Assembly (NCBI GenBank): GCA_029232285.1
Contig: JAOXFI010000025.1
Coordinates: 1-64,000, forward strand
DNA length: 64,000 nucleotides
Direction of reading: 5' to 3'
From: Agmasoma carcini (nom. nud.)
Lineage: Eukaryota > Microsporidia > Thelohaniidae
Below, in pieces: positions 47,583 through 55,599 of the stretch. The position numbers and the translations under genes were made by a program. The notes under the pieces are model-generated. The model was not told where the DNA came from, ran no database searches, and saw only the letters and a list, made by a program, of their open reading frames with translations. Each line of letters opens with the position of its first letter. Position 1 is the first letter of the stretch.

Positions 47583-48569
47583 TTATTTAAACACCGCCTT
47601 CGATATTTGATTCGGGTTTATTTTTTCGTTACATACATTTCTGTTCTCAGAAATTATGACATTCTTCCCTAATATCGAATTATTGATGGTACAATTTGTT
47701 TCAATACAACAACCCCATCCAATAATGCTATCCTTAATGATCACTCCATCACTCACAACAGAATCATCAAAAATGGTGCAATTTTCAAGTTCAACATCTT
47801 TACCAAGCCTTACGTTCTTTCCTATGACAACATTCTTCTCGTTTGGTATTTCCTTTTTAGTTATCTCCTTTTGTGCTCTCAGATAATCCATAGGTTGTCC
47901 AATGTCCATCCAATAGCCTTCAAGCTCATAATACTTTAATTTCATATTTTCAGCTAAAACCGGAAATACTTCATTTTCAATGGACATGTCTCTTAGTTCA
48001 ATATAATCAAGTACTTCGCTTGTAAAGGCATACATACCTGCATTAATACGCCAAGGTCCTTCCCCTATCTTTTGCTTAGGCTTCTCCGTAAACCTTTTTA
48101 TAAAAGTATTATCAACATCAATCAAACCGTATCTCGTAGGATCATCTACATTCGTCGTAACGATCATACCCATTGAATCACAGCGTTCGAATGCTGCACC
48201 AAATGATACAAAATCAATGTTACTGTAAATATCGCTATTTAGTACGAAGAAATTATTGCCCTCAAGATATTTCTCTGCTAGTTTAAGAGGCCCTGCTGTT
48301 CCTAATGGTACGTCTTCCTTAGAATAAATAATCCTAATGTTATACTTCTTTTCATATTCCATACAATTCTTTTTTATGATCTCACTGAAGTAGTTTAGTG
48401 CTAATATAATCTCTTCAATATTAGCCTTTACCAGTTTTTGAATAATACACTCTAAGATCGGAATATTGCAGAAGGGAATCAGTGGCTTAGGTATTGTATA
48501 GGTAAGAGGTCGTAATCGAGTACCCCAACCACCTGCAAGTATAAGTGCTTTTGTTATTTTTCTTTTCAT
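47583..48569 (-). CDS. GDP-mannose pyrophosphorylase
   Basis: The 328-residue enzyme makes GDP-mannose from GTP and mannose-1-phosphate for glycosylation and GPI anchors. The N-terminal nucleotidyltransferase domain opens with LILAGGWGTRLRPLT at 9-23 (pyrophosphorylase signature) followed by PKPLIPFCN. The middle holds GTAGPLKLAEKYL, FVLNSDI (metal-binding Asp) and FTEKP. The C-terminal third is a left-handed beta-helix of hexapeptides (VVIGKNVRLG, CTIFDDSVVSD, NNSILGKNVII). Yeast Psa1 is 361 residues. The shortened tail loses the last coils. It sits convergently with PAM16. Confidence 0.93.
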   Translation of the reverse strand: MKRKITKALILAGGWGTRLRPLTYTIPKPLIPFCNIPILECIIQKLVKANIEEIILALNYFSEIIKKNCMEYEKKYNIRIIYSKEDVPLGTAGPLKLAEKYLEGNNFFVLNSDIYSNIDFVSFGAAFERCDSMGMIVTTNVDDPTRYGLIDVDNTFIKRFTEKPKQKIGEGPWRINAGMYAFTSEVLDYIELRDMSIENEVFPVLAENMKLKYYELEGYWMDIGQPMDYLRAQKEITKKEIPNEKNVVIGKNVRLGKDVELENCTIFDDSVVSDGVIIKDSIIGWGCCIETNCTINNSILGKNVIISENRNVCNEKINPNQISKAVFK

Positions 48570-48987
48570 GTTTATTGTTTCAATTTTTTTTTATATAGAC
48601 CACTCCTCCTTTATTATGAATGATTTAATATTAAAAGGATGACATTGGATCTCTTTACACTAAATTTACATCCGAAACAAAGTGTGTGAAATATTAAATA
48701 ATAAATGAAGGGGTGTTGATAGATACTTAACAAATCCCAACAGATGGAATATACCTTACAATTTACATTGAAACATTTATTTTGAAAATAAACAAAATAA
48801 TTGGTTCATTGATTGTAGTATGTTTAAAGCATGAAACGTTTGATTCGTGAATACTAACATCAAATAAAGTTTAGTAAATTATTATAAGTCAAGTGACCGT
48901 TATAGAACAATATAAAAAGATTAAAAGCATAACAATATCAACTATAAAACCCAAATATTCATAAATAACATTAATTCGTTTTATTTC
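48570..48987. other. AT-rich spacer
   Basis: No gene, tRNA or repeat is visible in this stretch between the pyrophosphorylase start and the 3' end of a small minus-strand frame. Confidence 0.55.
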
Positions 48988-49173
48988 TCATCTTATAAAG
49001 AACGTAACAATTTTATCATTAACTTTATCGTATCCTTTGAATATTTTATAACTTATGCCATTCTCAAGTTCTTTAAAAGATATTGGGCGGTTTAATTTGC
49101 TCTTCTTGTTCTTAACACCTATTTTTAAGCTTTTAATATCATTTGTTATCTTTTTCATGTCCATCTTCTTCAT
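48988..49173 (-). CDS. Small basic hypothetical protein
   Basis: Starting at the first ATG (49173) gives 61 residues rich in Lys. The end (KELENGISYKIFKGYDKVNDKIVTFFIR) has alternating hydrophobics that could form beta strands. The frame upstream uses TTG and is not accepted. It is transcribed away from the tRNA-Cys gene 88 bases distant. No family is recognised. This could be a small ribosomal-type protein or a chance frame. Confidence 0.35.
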   Translation of the reverse strand: MKKMDMKKITNDIKSLKIGVKNKKSKLNRPISFKELENGISYKIFKGYDKVNDKIVTFFIR

Positions 49174-49261
49174 TGCTATTCCTTTTATGGAAGAGTAATA
49201 TAACAAAATACAATTGTGAATATTTTTTTACTGTTATAATTATGTTTTGTTAAGAAAATAA

Positions 49262-49332
49262 GGGTGTATAGCTTAGCGGTAGAGTTTCCGGTTGCAGCCC
49301 GGATTGTGCTGGTTCGACTCCGGCTACACCCT
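49262..49332 (+). tRNA. tRNA-Cys (anticodon GCA)
   Basis: The 71-nt cloverleaf has acceptor stem GGGTGTA paired with TACACCC, D-arm TAGCTTAGCGGTAGAG (A box), anticodon stem TCCGG/CCGGA around TTGCAGC (GCA) and T-arm GGTTCGACTCC (B box). The discriminator is T, the tRNA-Cys identity base. It is followed by a T run that overlaps the start region of the next gene. Confidence 0.96.
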
Positions 49333-49337
49333 TTTTT
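49332..49337 (+). terminator. Pol III T-run fused to a gene start
   Basis: Six T residues, of which the first is the tRNA discriminator, act as a likely pol III stop and directly abut the ATG of the helicase gene. Confidence 0.7.
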
Positions 49338-51446
49338 ATGGAAACAACATTCGACAAATTTTTTTATTATTTACAAACAAACTTAAACATATCTAACTCA
49401 CAATTCACATCTCATGTTATTGACTTGTTTGAATCACAAAACTTTCTTAAGCTTCAAAAGTTATTTGAGTCTAATCATTATGAAAGGTTAAGAGAAATTT
49501 TCCAAAACGAATCAAATTCTACAACTCCAATAAAAAAATTGATGTTTAAAGATCTTCCAGCCTTTCAATCATATCAACTAAACTTTCATAAGGAAATTTT
49601 ATCTATCTACGATTTTCTTCCCCAAATTAGGATGGGTTCAAAAATTGATATTGATACTGTTGTTGAAGTCCTTAAAAACAGACAGGTATGCTTAATTACA
49701 GGGAATACGGGGTGTGGAAAGTCTACACACATCCCAACTCTCCTTCTTAATCATTTCAACAAGATTCTCGTTACTCAGCCAAGAAAGATGGCTGCAATCT
49801 CTATCGCAAAAAAGGTGGCACTTGATTTAAATGTCAATATTGGTGAATATGTTGGATACAGCGTTAGGTTTGATAATTGTTCTACAAACAAGACCAGACT
49901 TAAATATTGTACTGATGGTATCTTACTTTCTGAGTTAGCTAGAAATAGGAGTCTTAAGAATTATGATCTTTTTATTATTGATGAATCACATGAAAGAACG
50001 TTAAATATTGATTTGCTTTTATGTTACTTTAAGCATATCATGAAATCAAATCCCAATGTAAGACTGCTTATTATGAGTGCAACTATTGACGCAGAAAGGT
50101 TTAAGAGTTATTTTCAAACTACATCAATTAACATTTGCGTGGAAAGATTCAAAATAGACAGGTTTTATCTAAAGACGAAATGTTTAAATTATATTGAAAA
50201 GGCTTTAGAAACTATACTCAGAATTGAAAAAGAATACTCAGAAGGTGATATTTTGGTTTTCCTGACAGGAAATGAAGATATAAACATGTGTCATAAGTTC
50301 TTAATACAATATTCTTGTCAAGCTGATATCATTCCTCTGTATTCGATGCTTCCCACTAAATCTCAAAATTTGATTTTTAAAAAAGGGAAAAGAAAGATAA
50401 TTTTGAGCACTAACATAGCAGAAACATCAATAACCATTACCACAGTAAAGTTTGTTATAGACTGTGGTTATGTAAAACAAGTAAGATGTATAAACGGTGG
50501 CTCATTGGAGTATTTAGATACTGTAAGAATTTCGAAAGCACAGACCAAGCAACGTGAAGGTAGAGTTGGTCGTACCCAAGACGGTTATGTTTATAAGCTA
50601 TACACACATAATGAATATTTAAGTATGTTGGACTATACAATCCCAGAAATTCTGAGGTCTAACCTTTCAGAGATGGTACTTAAGCTTAAGAATTTAAAAA
50701 TTAAGAATATTTTTGATCTTGAATTCTTAGATAATCCTGATCATAATAGTTTGACAGTCTCTCTTTCTTTCCTTTATCATTTACGAGCGATTGATGTCTA
50801 TGGTAATGTGACGAAACATGGCATTCTAATAAATAAAGTACCGCTCCCACCCGATCTTGCTACATCTCTTTTAGTTTCTAAAAGATTAGGTGTAGAGGAA
50901 AATGTTTCAACAATAGCAGCATTCCTGTCAGTAGAAAGGGTCTTTAATGAAGTAAAACCAGATGATCCTCTTTACTCTAGATTAATTACAATCAAGAAAA
51001 AGTTTTTAAATCCAAAAGGAGACTTTTATATGTATTTAGAGATATACCGTGCCTGGAAAAAAAGTAAGTTTTCAAAAAAGTTTTTATTTGAGAACATGCT
51101 TGATGTTAAGGGCATGTACGATTTACAGAGAATCCGAACACAACTTCTCATTCTATGCTCTAAATATGTCAAGACTGGTACTACGGATCAAATAAGTAAC
51201 GGAATTGAAGAATCTTTTTGTGCGGGTTACTTCATGAATACAGCGAAGAAAAGCGAAAAAAAATATTTGACAATTTTTGGTGAAATTGAATGTCAAATCC
51301 ACCATAAGGACTTGCTGTTTAAGAAACAACCAAAAATAATACTATTTGTTGACTTTTTGTGTGTTAAGTCCAAAGCTCTATATAAATGTTTGGAAATCAC
51401 TAAAGATGTTTTGATAAAAGCAACAAACACCGCATATATTAAATAA
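49338..51446 (+). CDS. DEAH/RHA-type RNA helicase
   Basis: The 702-residue protein is an ATP-dependent RNA helicase of the DEAH/RHA group, comparable with spliceosomal or ribosome-assembly members. Motifs in order: GNTGCGKST 122-130 (P-loop), TQPRKMAA (Ia), DESH 215-218 (motif II, Ser instead of the usual Ala), SAT 247-249, then TNIAETSITI (V) and QREGRVGR at about 405-412 (VI, usually QRAGRAGR). HA2 and OB-fold regions follow. All residues for ATP hydrolysis are present. Its ATG lies six bases after the tRNA-Cys body, so there is no room for its own promoter outside the tRNA. The next in-frame ATG is near residue 69. Which DEAH paralogue it is cannot be settled by eye. Confidence 0.93.
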   Translation: METTFDKFFYYLQTNLNISNSQFTSHVIDLFESQNFLKLQKLFESNHYERLREIFQNESNSTTPIKKLMFKDLPAFQSYQLNFHKEILSIYDFLPQIRMGSKIDIDTVVEVLKNRQVCLITGNTGCGKSTHIPTLLLNHFNKILVTQPRKMAAISIAKKVALDLNVNIGEYVGYSVRFDNCSTNKTRLKYCTDGILLSELARNRSLKNYDLFIIDESHERTLNIDLLLCYFKHIMKSNPNVRLLIMSATIDAERFKSYFQTTSINICVERFKIDRFYLKTKCLNYIEKALETILRIEKEYSEGDILVFLTGNEDINMCHKFLIQYSCQADIIPLYSMLPTKSQNLIFKKGKRKIILSTNIAETSITITTVKFVIDCGYVKQVRCINGGSLEYLDTVRISKAQTKQREGRVGRTQDGYVYKLYTHNEYLSMLDYTIPEILRSNLSEMVLKLKNLKIKNIFDLEFLDNPDHNSLTVSLSFLYHLRAIDVYGNVTKHGILINKVPLPPDLATSLLVSKRLGVEENVSTIAAFLSVERVFNEVKPDDPLYSRLITIKKKFLNPKGDFYMYLEIYRAWKKSKFSKKFLFENMLDVKGMYDLQRIRTQLLILCSKYVKTGTTDQISNGIEESFCAGYFMNTAKKSEKKYLTIFGEIECQIHHKDLLFKKQPKIILFVDFLCVKSKALYKCLEITKDVLIKATNTAYIK

Positions 51447-51578
51447 TTGTTATTTTATCCTTAGAAATGTATTTTAAACCCCACACACAATTTATTAGGT
51501 CATGTATAATCAATAATAATCTATATCAACATATTTAATCATGAATATTATGTTTATTAAGTAAAAAGAACCACTTTA

Positions 51579-52589
51579 TCATTCATCAGGGTCAGCAATT
51601 CCATTTTCAGTAATTGAGAAGGTAGCTTCAGATTCAGGTATGCTTGGAGAATCATATATTTTACAAATACGGCAATCACCTTTACCTTTTCTAAGATAAA
51701 GACGAGTAGTAGAGGCATGTGCAATAATATGTCCACCAATTGGTTTTTTAGTATCAGCACCAAACATAGCAGCCGCTCCATCCACGTTTGCTACGACTTG
51801 ATTGCTTATTAGAACGGCTATGCCATATGTCTCAGCTAAATTTCTCAATTGCCTTAAAAATCTACCTAAATGTATTTGTCTTGCTCCTAGTTCTCCACGA
51901 CCAAGGTAGTCGGATCTATAAAGAGCGGTTGCTGAATCAATTATTAACAATGAATACTTTGATTCAGCCATAAGGGCGGAAGCCTGTATAAGAAGCTCAA
52001 CTTGGTGATCAGAGTTGTACGCTTTCGCGTAACTTATGTTGTCAAGTACAGTTTCAGGATCTAAACCGAATCTATCAGCCAAAGGTATGATTTTTTCTGT
52101 CCTGAATGTACCTTCTGTGTCAATATACATAACTTTTCCACCTCCTCCACCACATTCTTGTGAAACCTGGGCAGTAACTGCCAAGGTGTGACAGAGCTGA
52201 GTTTTACCGGTTCTAAATTCACCAAAAACTTCAGTTATAGAACCACTTTCAAGACCTCCATTTAAAAGTTTATCAAGTTCTGAACTACCGGTAGTAATAT
52301 AAACAATAGATTGTCTTTTCAAATGATATTCAGAAGCGTTAATAAACCCCATTGGAACAAGCTTACCAGCATCTTTAATAAGCTTATCAACCTTAGCATC
52401 ACTGAAACCTCTTATATTTATAAGTTCTTTCCGAGGTGCCAAGACAACACTTTCAACAGTGTTATATCCTGCTTCTACAAGTTTGTTAACATCACCCGCA
52501 GTAATTCCAACCTGCTTAAAGGCCTCAACCGATAGGACACCACTTCCCTCTACTTCTTCTACCATTGTTTCAGCTCTTTTCTGTACCAT
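51579..52589 (-). CDS. RAD51: RAD51 recombinase
   Basis: The 336-residue protein is the eukaryotic RecA homologue that forms filaments on single-stranded DNA for homologous recombination. The N-terminal helix-hairpin-helix domain spans about 20-80. The ATPase core has Walker [10 protein letters not shown] at 123-131, LLIIDS Walker B near 214, and the [18 protein letters not shown] block in parts ([20 protein letters not shown]), with [19 protein letters not shown] at the end. The wording fits Rad51 rather than Dmc1, since the N-terminal half has the Rad51-type [13 protein letters not shown] and no Dmc1-specific features are obvious. A five-glycine run (CGGGGGKV) before the IDTEG block is slightly longer than in yeast. 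It lies near HOP1 and the U3 candidate. Confidence 0.95.
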   Translation of the reverse strand: MVQKRAETMVEEVEGSGVLSVEAFKQVGITAGDVNKLVEAGYNTVESVVLAPRKELINIRGFSDAKVDKLIKDAGKLVPMGFINASEYHLKRQSIVYITTGSSELDKLLNGGLESGSITEVFGEFRTGKTQLCHTLAVTAQVSQECGGGGGKVMYIDTEGTFRTEKIIPLADRFGLDPETVLDNISYAKAYNSDHQVELLIQASALMAESKYSLLIIDSATALYRSDYLGRGELGARQIHLGRFLRQLRNLAETYGIAVLISNQVVANVDGAAAMFGADTKKPIGGHIIAHASTTRLYLRKGKGDCRICKIYDSPSIPESEATFSITENGIADPDE

Positions 52590-53016
52590 GGATAGAAATT
52601 TATCAAAAAAAATTATATTCGAAATGTGTCGTAAAAATTTTTGAAATATTTTTTATAGTCGAGCATATTTGAAAATAACTTTTTTTGATATTATAAACCC
52701 CATTCATATACTTACATGATTGTAGAATTAAATTAAATCAAAATGAAATATTGTTTTTAATCCTCTAATCAATAATACCTCTACCAATATTCTTGACGAC
52801 TACTTATGAGGATCAATTCTTAAGCTCCTTCTATGGTTACAATGACTTAGCCACGTCTATCGTTCGATAGCGATAACCGTGAGTGTATTTATCAAAAACA
52901 TTTATAAAGGTAAATATTGAATATTAATCACTACAATTTTTCAAATTTAACTAATACAATATTTTATCACTAATTATCGTTATATTTAAAATAATTATAT
53001 CATTGCTTTTTACATT
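52590..53016. other. Spacer with a GC-rich island
   Basis: The flanks are AT-rich without genes. The centre (about 52780-52900) is clearly GC-richer than any other intergenic stretch nearby and contains the U3-like candidate described separately. Confidence 0.6.
52795..52895 (+). ncRNA. Candidate U3 snoRNA (5' domain)
   Basis: GACGACTACTTATGAGGATC at 52795 followed by AATTCTTAAG resembles the highly conserved 5' end of U3 snoRNA. In fungi and animals a GAC/UACUU box is followed by box A', then AGGAUCAUUUCUAUAG (box A). Box A differs here at three or so positions. A perfect hairpin, CTATCGTTCGATAG, lies about 60 bases downstream. Boxes B, C and D are not recognised, and a full U3 would be longer, so the 3' end is uncertain. 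The GC island in AT-rich DNA also fits a structured RNA. Strand and exact ends are tentative. Confidence 0.45.
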
Positions 53017-54003
53017 TTATTCATTTTCGTAACAATGTATTTTATCCACTGAGATATTACATTCCATATTTGGACCGTTGAAAAGTCCTTTAACCTTTTC
53101 CTTTACGTCTTTAGCTGTTACAATACCAAATTCATACTTTTTGCCTATTCTCTTTACAAAGCCCTCTTCTATAAGCTTGGTAAAATATTTTCTTGTATCT
53201 ACACCAGAAATTCCTAGTCGAACGCTAAGCTTTTTAGGGGTTGTTATTCCTTCATTATAAAGTATTGAGACAATCCTTCGAAATATACTTAAATTTCTAT
53301 CATGGAATGTCAACACCCGCTCGCAAATCAAGCAAATAAATTCTTTGGGTATTCTTCTATCAGTGTTGGTAAAGAAACCTACACAGTTAGTATGCAGCCA
53401 ATTATTACATTTGACACATTCTATCATCTCTCCATCAACATTATTAATTGTGCATATACATCGAATTTGACGATTATCATTTTCCTTCTCTTGATCAAAT
53501 TTATATCCATTAACACATCCAAGTTCTTGGAAATCATCCTCAGGGCCATATTCATTTTTTTTAAAGAATATTTTTACATCATCTACCGACACCTCATTTT
53601 TTCTTTTAATCTCCCAAATTTCATTCCTAAGAACAAAATTATCAATTGATATTGGTGCTTCTGTATATATTTTTAGTCTTAGCACCTTTTTTTTATCAAT
53701 TGATGGTAGTTTTTGCATTTTTTTACAAAATTCTTTAAAATTTTGAATTCCATTGTTGTTAATGTGATATATTTCTTCAAATTCACCCCCTACGCACACA
53801 GCCAGTATTATTTTCTTAATACTTTCTAAGTTTTCAACCGCTTTAATCCATTTCATAAAAGATTCAGTATTTTCGTTATTTTTCAATAATTTTAACTTGA
53901 TATTGCCCATTTTCTCTTCATAAAACGAATCCTCTGAGAAGAAATCACGTAGATATGAGATTGTGCTTAGAACCATGTACATATTGGTTTGCTGCTGGAT
54001 CAT
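53017..54003 (-). CDS. HOP1-like HORMA/PHD meiotic axis protein
   Basis: The 328-residue protein combines three domains seen in fungal Hop1. A HORMA domain covers 1 to about 165 (MVLSTISYLRDFFSEDSF, family: YLRDLFPDxxF; then IIKKIILAVCVGGEFEEIYH). A PHD finger spans 180-228, with ligands C182, C184, C196, C199, H204, C207, C224, C227 (C4HC3). A winged-helix-like segment covers about 235-300 (RIVSILYNEGITTPKKLSVR, then TRKYFTKLIEEGFVKRI). Hop1 builds the meiotic chromosome axis, promotes breaks and biases repair to the homologue. Together with RAD51 nearby, this suggests a retained meiotic programme. The C-terminus lacks an obvious closure motif. The gene shares a 32-base promoter with RRP8. 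Confidence 0.78.
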   Translation of the reverse strand: MIQQQTNMYMVLSTISYLRDFFSEDSFYEEKMGNIKLKLLKNNENTESFMKWIKAVENLESIKKIILAVCVGGEFEEIYHINNNGIQNFKEFCKKMQKLPSIDKKKVLRLKIYTEAPISIDNFVLRNEIWEIKRKNEVSVDDVKIFFKKNEYGPEDDFQELGCVNGYKFDQEKENDNRQIRCICTINNVDGEMIECVKCNNWLHTNCVGFFTNTDRRIPKEFICLICERVLTFHDRNLSIFRRIVSILYNEGITTPKKLSVRLGISGVDTRKYFTKLIEEGFVKRIGKKYEFGIVTAKDVKEKVKGLFNGPNMECNISVDKIHCYENE

Positions 54004-54035
54004 TAAAATTTATGCAAAAAAAATAAATTTTATCC
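54004..54035. promoter_or_regulatory. 32-base bidirectional promoter of HOP1 and RRP8
   Basis: Only 32 bases separate the two divergent ATGs. On the plus strand ATAAATTTTATCC precedes RRP8, and on the minus strand GCATAAATTTTAAT precedes HOP1. One AAATTTT palindrome-like block near each ATG may serve both directions. Confidence 0.65.
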
Positions 54036-54668
54036 ATGGCAATTGAAGATGTTTTTAAAAAAAGACTAATAGGAGGAAAATTTAGACGATTGAATCAAAA
54101 GTTATATGAAAAGTGTGATTTAACTAAAAAAGAGGCCAATGATTACCATGAATACTATAAACATCAACAATCTAAGTGGCCAGAGCACCCTCTCAATAGA
54201 ATCATCCTAAAACTTAAAAAATCAGAGGAAAACCAAGAAATAGCAGATCTTGGATGTGGATCAGCTGAGATAAGCACAAATTTTAAGAATGTAAAGTCTT
54301 ATGATAAGTTTCCAACGTCTAAGAAAATCACAAAGGCTTCATTAGATGCGGTACCATGTAAAGATAATCAATTTGATGTTGCAGTCTGCTGTTTAAGTCT
54401 GATGGAAGCTTATATAAGTCCTATACTTAAGGAGGTCAATAGAATCCTAAAAGTGGGTGGTTTATTTTATATGTCTGAGGTGCGAAGTCGTATTCATAGC
54501 GTTCGAAGGTTTATTGATGATCTTAAGAAGTTCAAGTTTGAGCTAGTTGAGGTTGAAACGGATAACAAGATGTTTGTATTGATTGTGTTTAAAAAGATCG
54601 ATGATTGTAACTTTCCAAAGAAATTACCGGTTGTTACATTAAAGAATTGCCAATATAAAAAAAGATAA
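54036..54668 (+). CDS. RRP8-like rRNA methyltransferase
   Basis: The 210-residue protein is the Rrp8 nucleolar methyltransferase, which makes m1A in 25S rRNA. GGKFRRLNQKLYEK at 13-26 matches the family's RFRYINEQLY. YYKHQQSKWPEHPLNRII follows (family: [20 protein letters not shown]). The SAM pocket has DLGCGSAEIS at 71-80, DVAVCCLSLM (family: DVAVFCLSLM) and EVRSR (family: EVSSR) after the GG loop. Yeast Rrp8 is 392 residues, so the N-terminal extension is absent. All SAM-binding positions look intact. It is divergent from HOP1 and lies 97 bases upstream of NSA2 on the same strand. Confidence 0.93.
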   Translation: MAIEDVFKKRLIGGKFRRLNQKLYEKCDLTKKEANDYHEYYKHQQSKWPEHPLNRIILKLKKSEENQEIADLGCGSAEISTNFKNVKSYDKFPTSKKITKASLDAVPCKDNQFDVAVCCLSLMEAYISPILKEVNRILKVGGLFYMSEVRSRIHSVRRFIDDLKKFKFELVEVETDNKMFVLIVFKKIDDCNFPKKLPVVTLKNCQYKKR

Positions 54669-54765
54669 ATAAATAAATTTTAATAATATTTTTCTATTTC
54701 TCAGAACATTGACAATATATAAAAAGTTTTTTTTTTAATATTTAATTTTTTTTAAAATTTTTTAC

Positions 54766-55539
54766 ATGCCTCAGAACAATTATGTTGAACAATATATTAA
54801 AGAACATGGAAGATCACCAGACTATGAGATAAGAAAAGCTAAAAGAGAGGCAAGAAGTGAGAAGTTAAGAATAAAGAACGCACAAAAACTCACTGGTATC
54901 AAAGCTAAACTGTTTGCTAAGAAGATGTACACTGAAAAAGTTAATCTTAAAAAGAATATTAAGATGAAGGAAAAGAAAATTAAAGAAGTCTCTAAGAAAT
55001 CTTCCGAGCCGCTTCCTGCTTACTTACTTGACAGAGAACAATACGAGAATGCGCAAGATATAAACAACAAAATTAAACAGAAAAGACAAGAAAAGGCTGC
55101 TAAATTCTCTGTTCCAGTAGCTACAGTACAGGGAATGCCAGAAACAGAAGTATTCAGTGTATTTAAGAGCGGTAAGAGGGGAAATAAGAGCTGGAAAAGG
55201 GTGGTTAATAAGCACTGCTTTGTAGGTCAAGATTTTACACGAAAGCCTCCCAAATATGAACGATTTATCAGGCCAATGGGTCTACGTATGAAAAAAGCAC
55301 ATGTTGTCCATCCTGAATTAAATATCACAACCCAACTTTCCATCATATCAGTTAAGAAAAATCCACATTCTGAAGTATTTACTGGACTTGGTGTCATAAC
55401 AAAGGGTACAATCGTAGAAGTAAATGTAAGCGAGTTAGGAATGGTTAATAACACTGGACAAATAATATGGGGTAAGTATGCACAGGTCACTAATCATCCA
55501 GAAAATGATGGCTGTATTAACGCTGTTCTTTTGGTATAA
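54766..55539 (+). CDS. NSA2: NSA2 60S ribosome-assembly factor
   Basis: The 257-residue protein matches Nsa2/TINP1 over its entire length (yeast: 261), making it one of the most conserved genes here. MPQNNYVEQYIKEHG opens it. The middle has PAYLLDREQYENAQ, ending in IKQKRQEKAAKF. Then come KRVVNKHCFVGQDFTRKPPK (in register with the family), ERFIRPMGLRMKKAHVVHPE and the terminal VSELGMVNNTGQIIWGKYAQ, followed by VTNHPENDGCINAVLLV. It acts on pre-60S particles in the nucleolus with Nog1. No truncation is seen, in contrast to UTP14. Confidence 0.98.
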   Translation: MPQNNYVEQYIKEHGRSPDYEIRKAKREARSEKLRIKNAQKLTGIKAKLFAKKMYTEKVNLKKNIKMKEKKIKEVSKKSSEPLPAYLLDREQYENAQDINNKIKQKRQEKAAKFSVPVATVQGMPETEVFSVFKSGKRGNKSWKRVVNKHCFVGQDFTRKPPKYERFIRPMGLRMKKAHVVHPELNITTQLSIISVKKNPHSEVFTGLGVITKGTIVEVNVSELGMVNNTGQIIWGKYAQVTNHPENDGCINAVLLV

Positions 55540-55599
55540 ATATTTAGAAATAAATTCACAGATTAACTAATTTTAAGTATTTTTATAATAATATAACCC

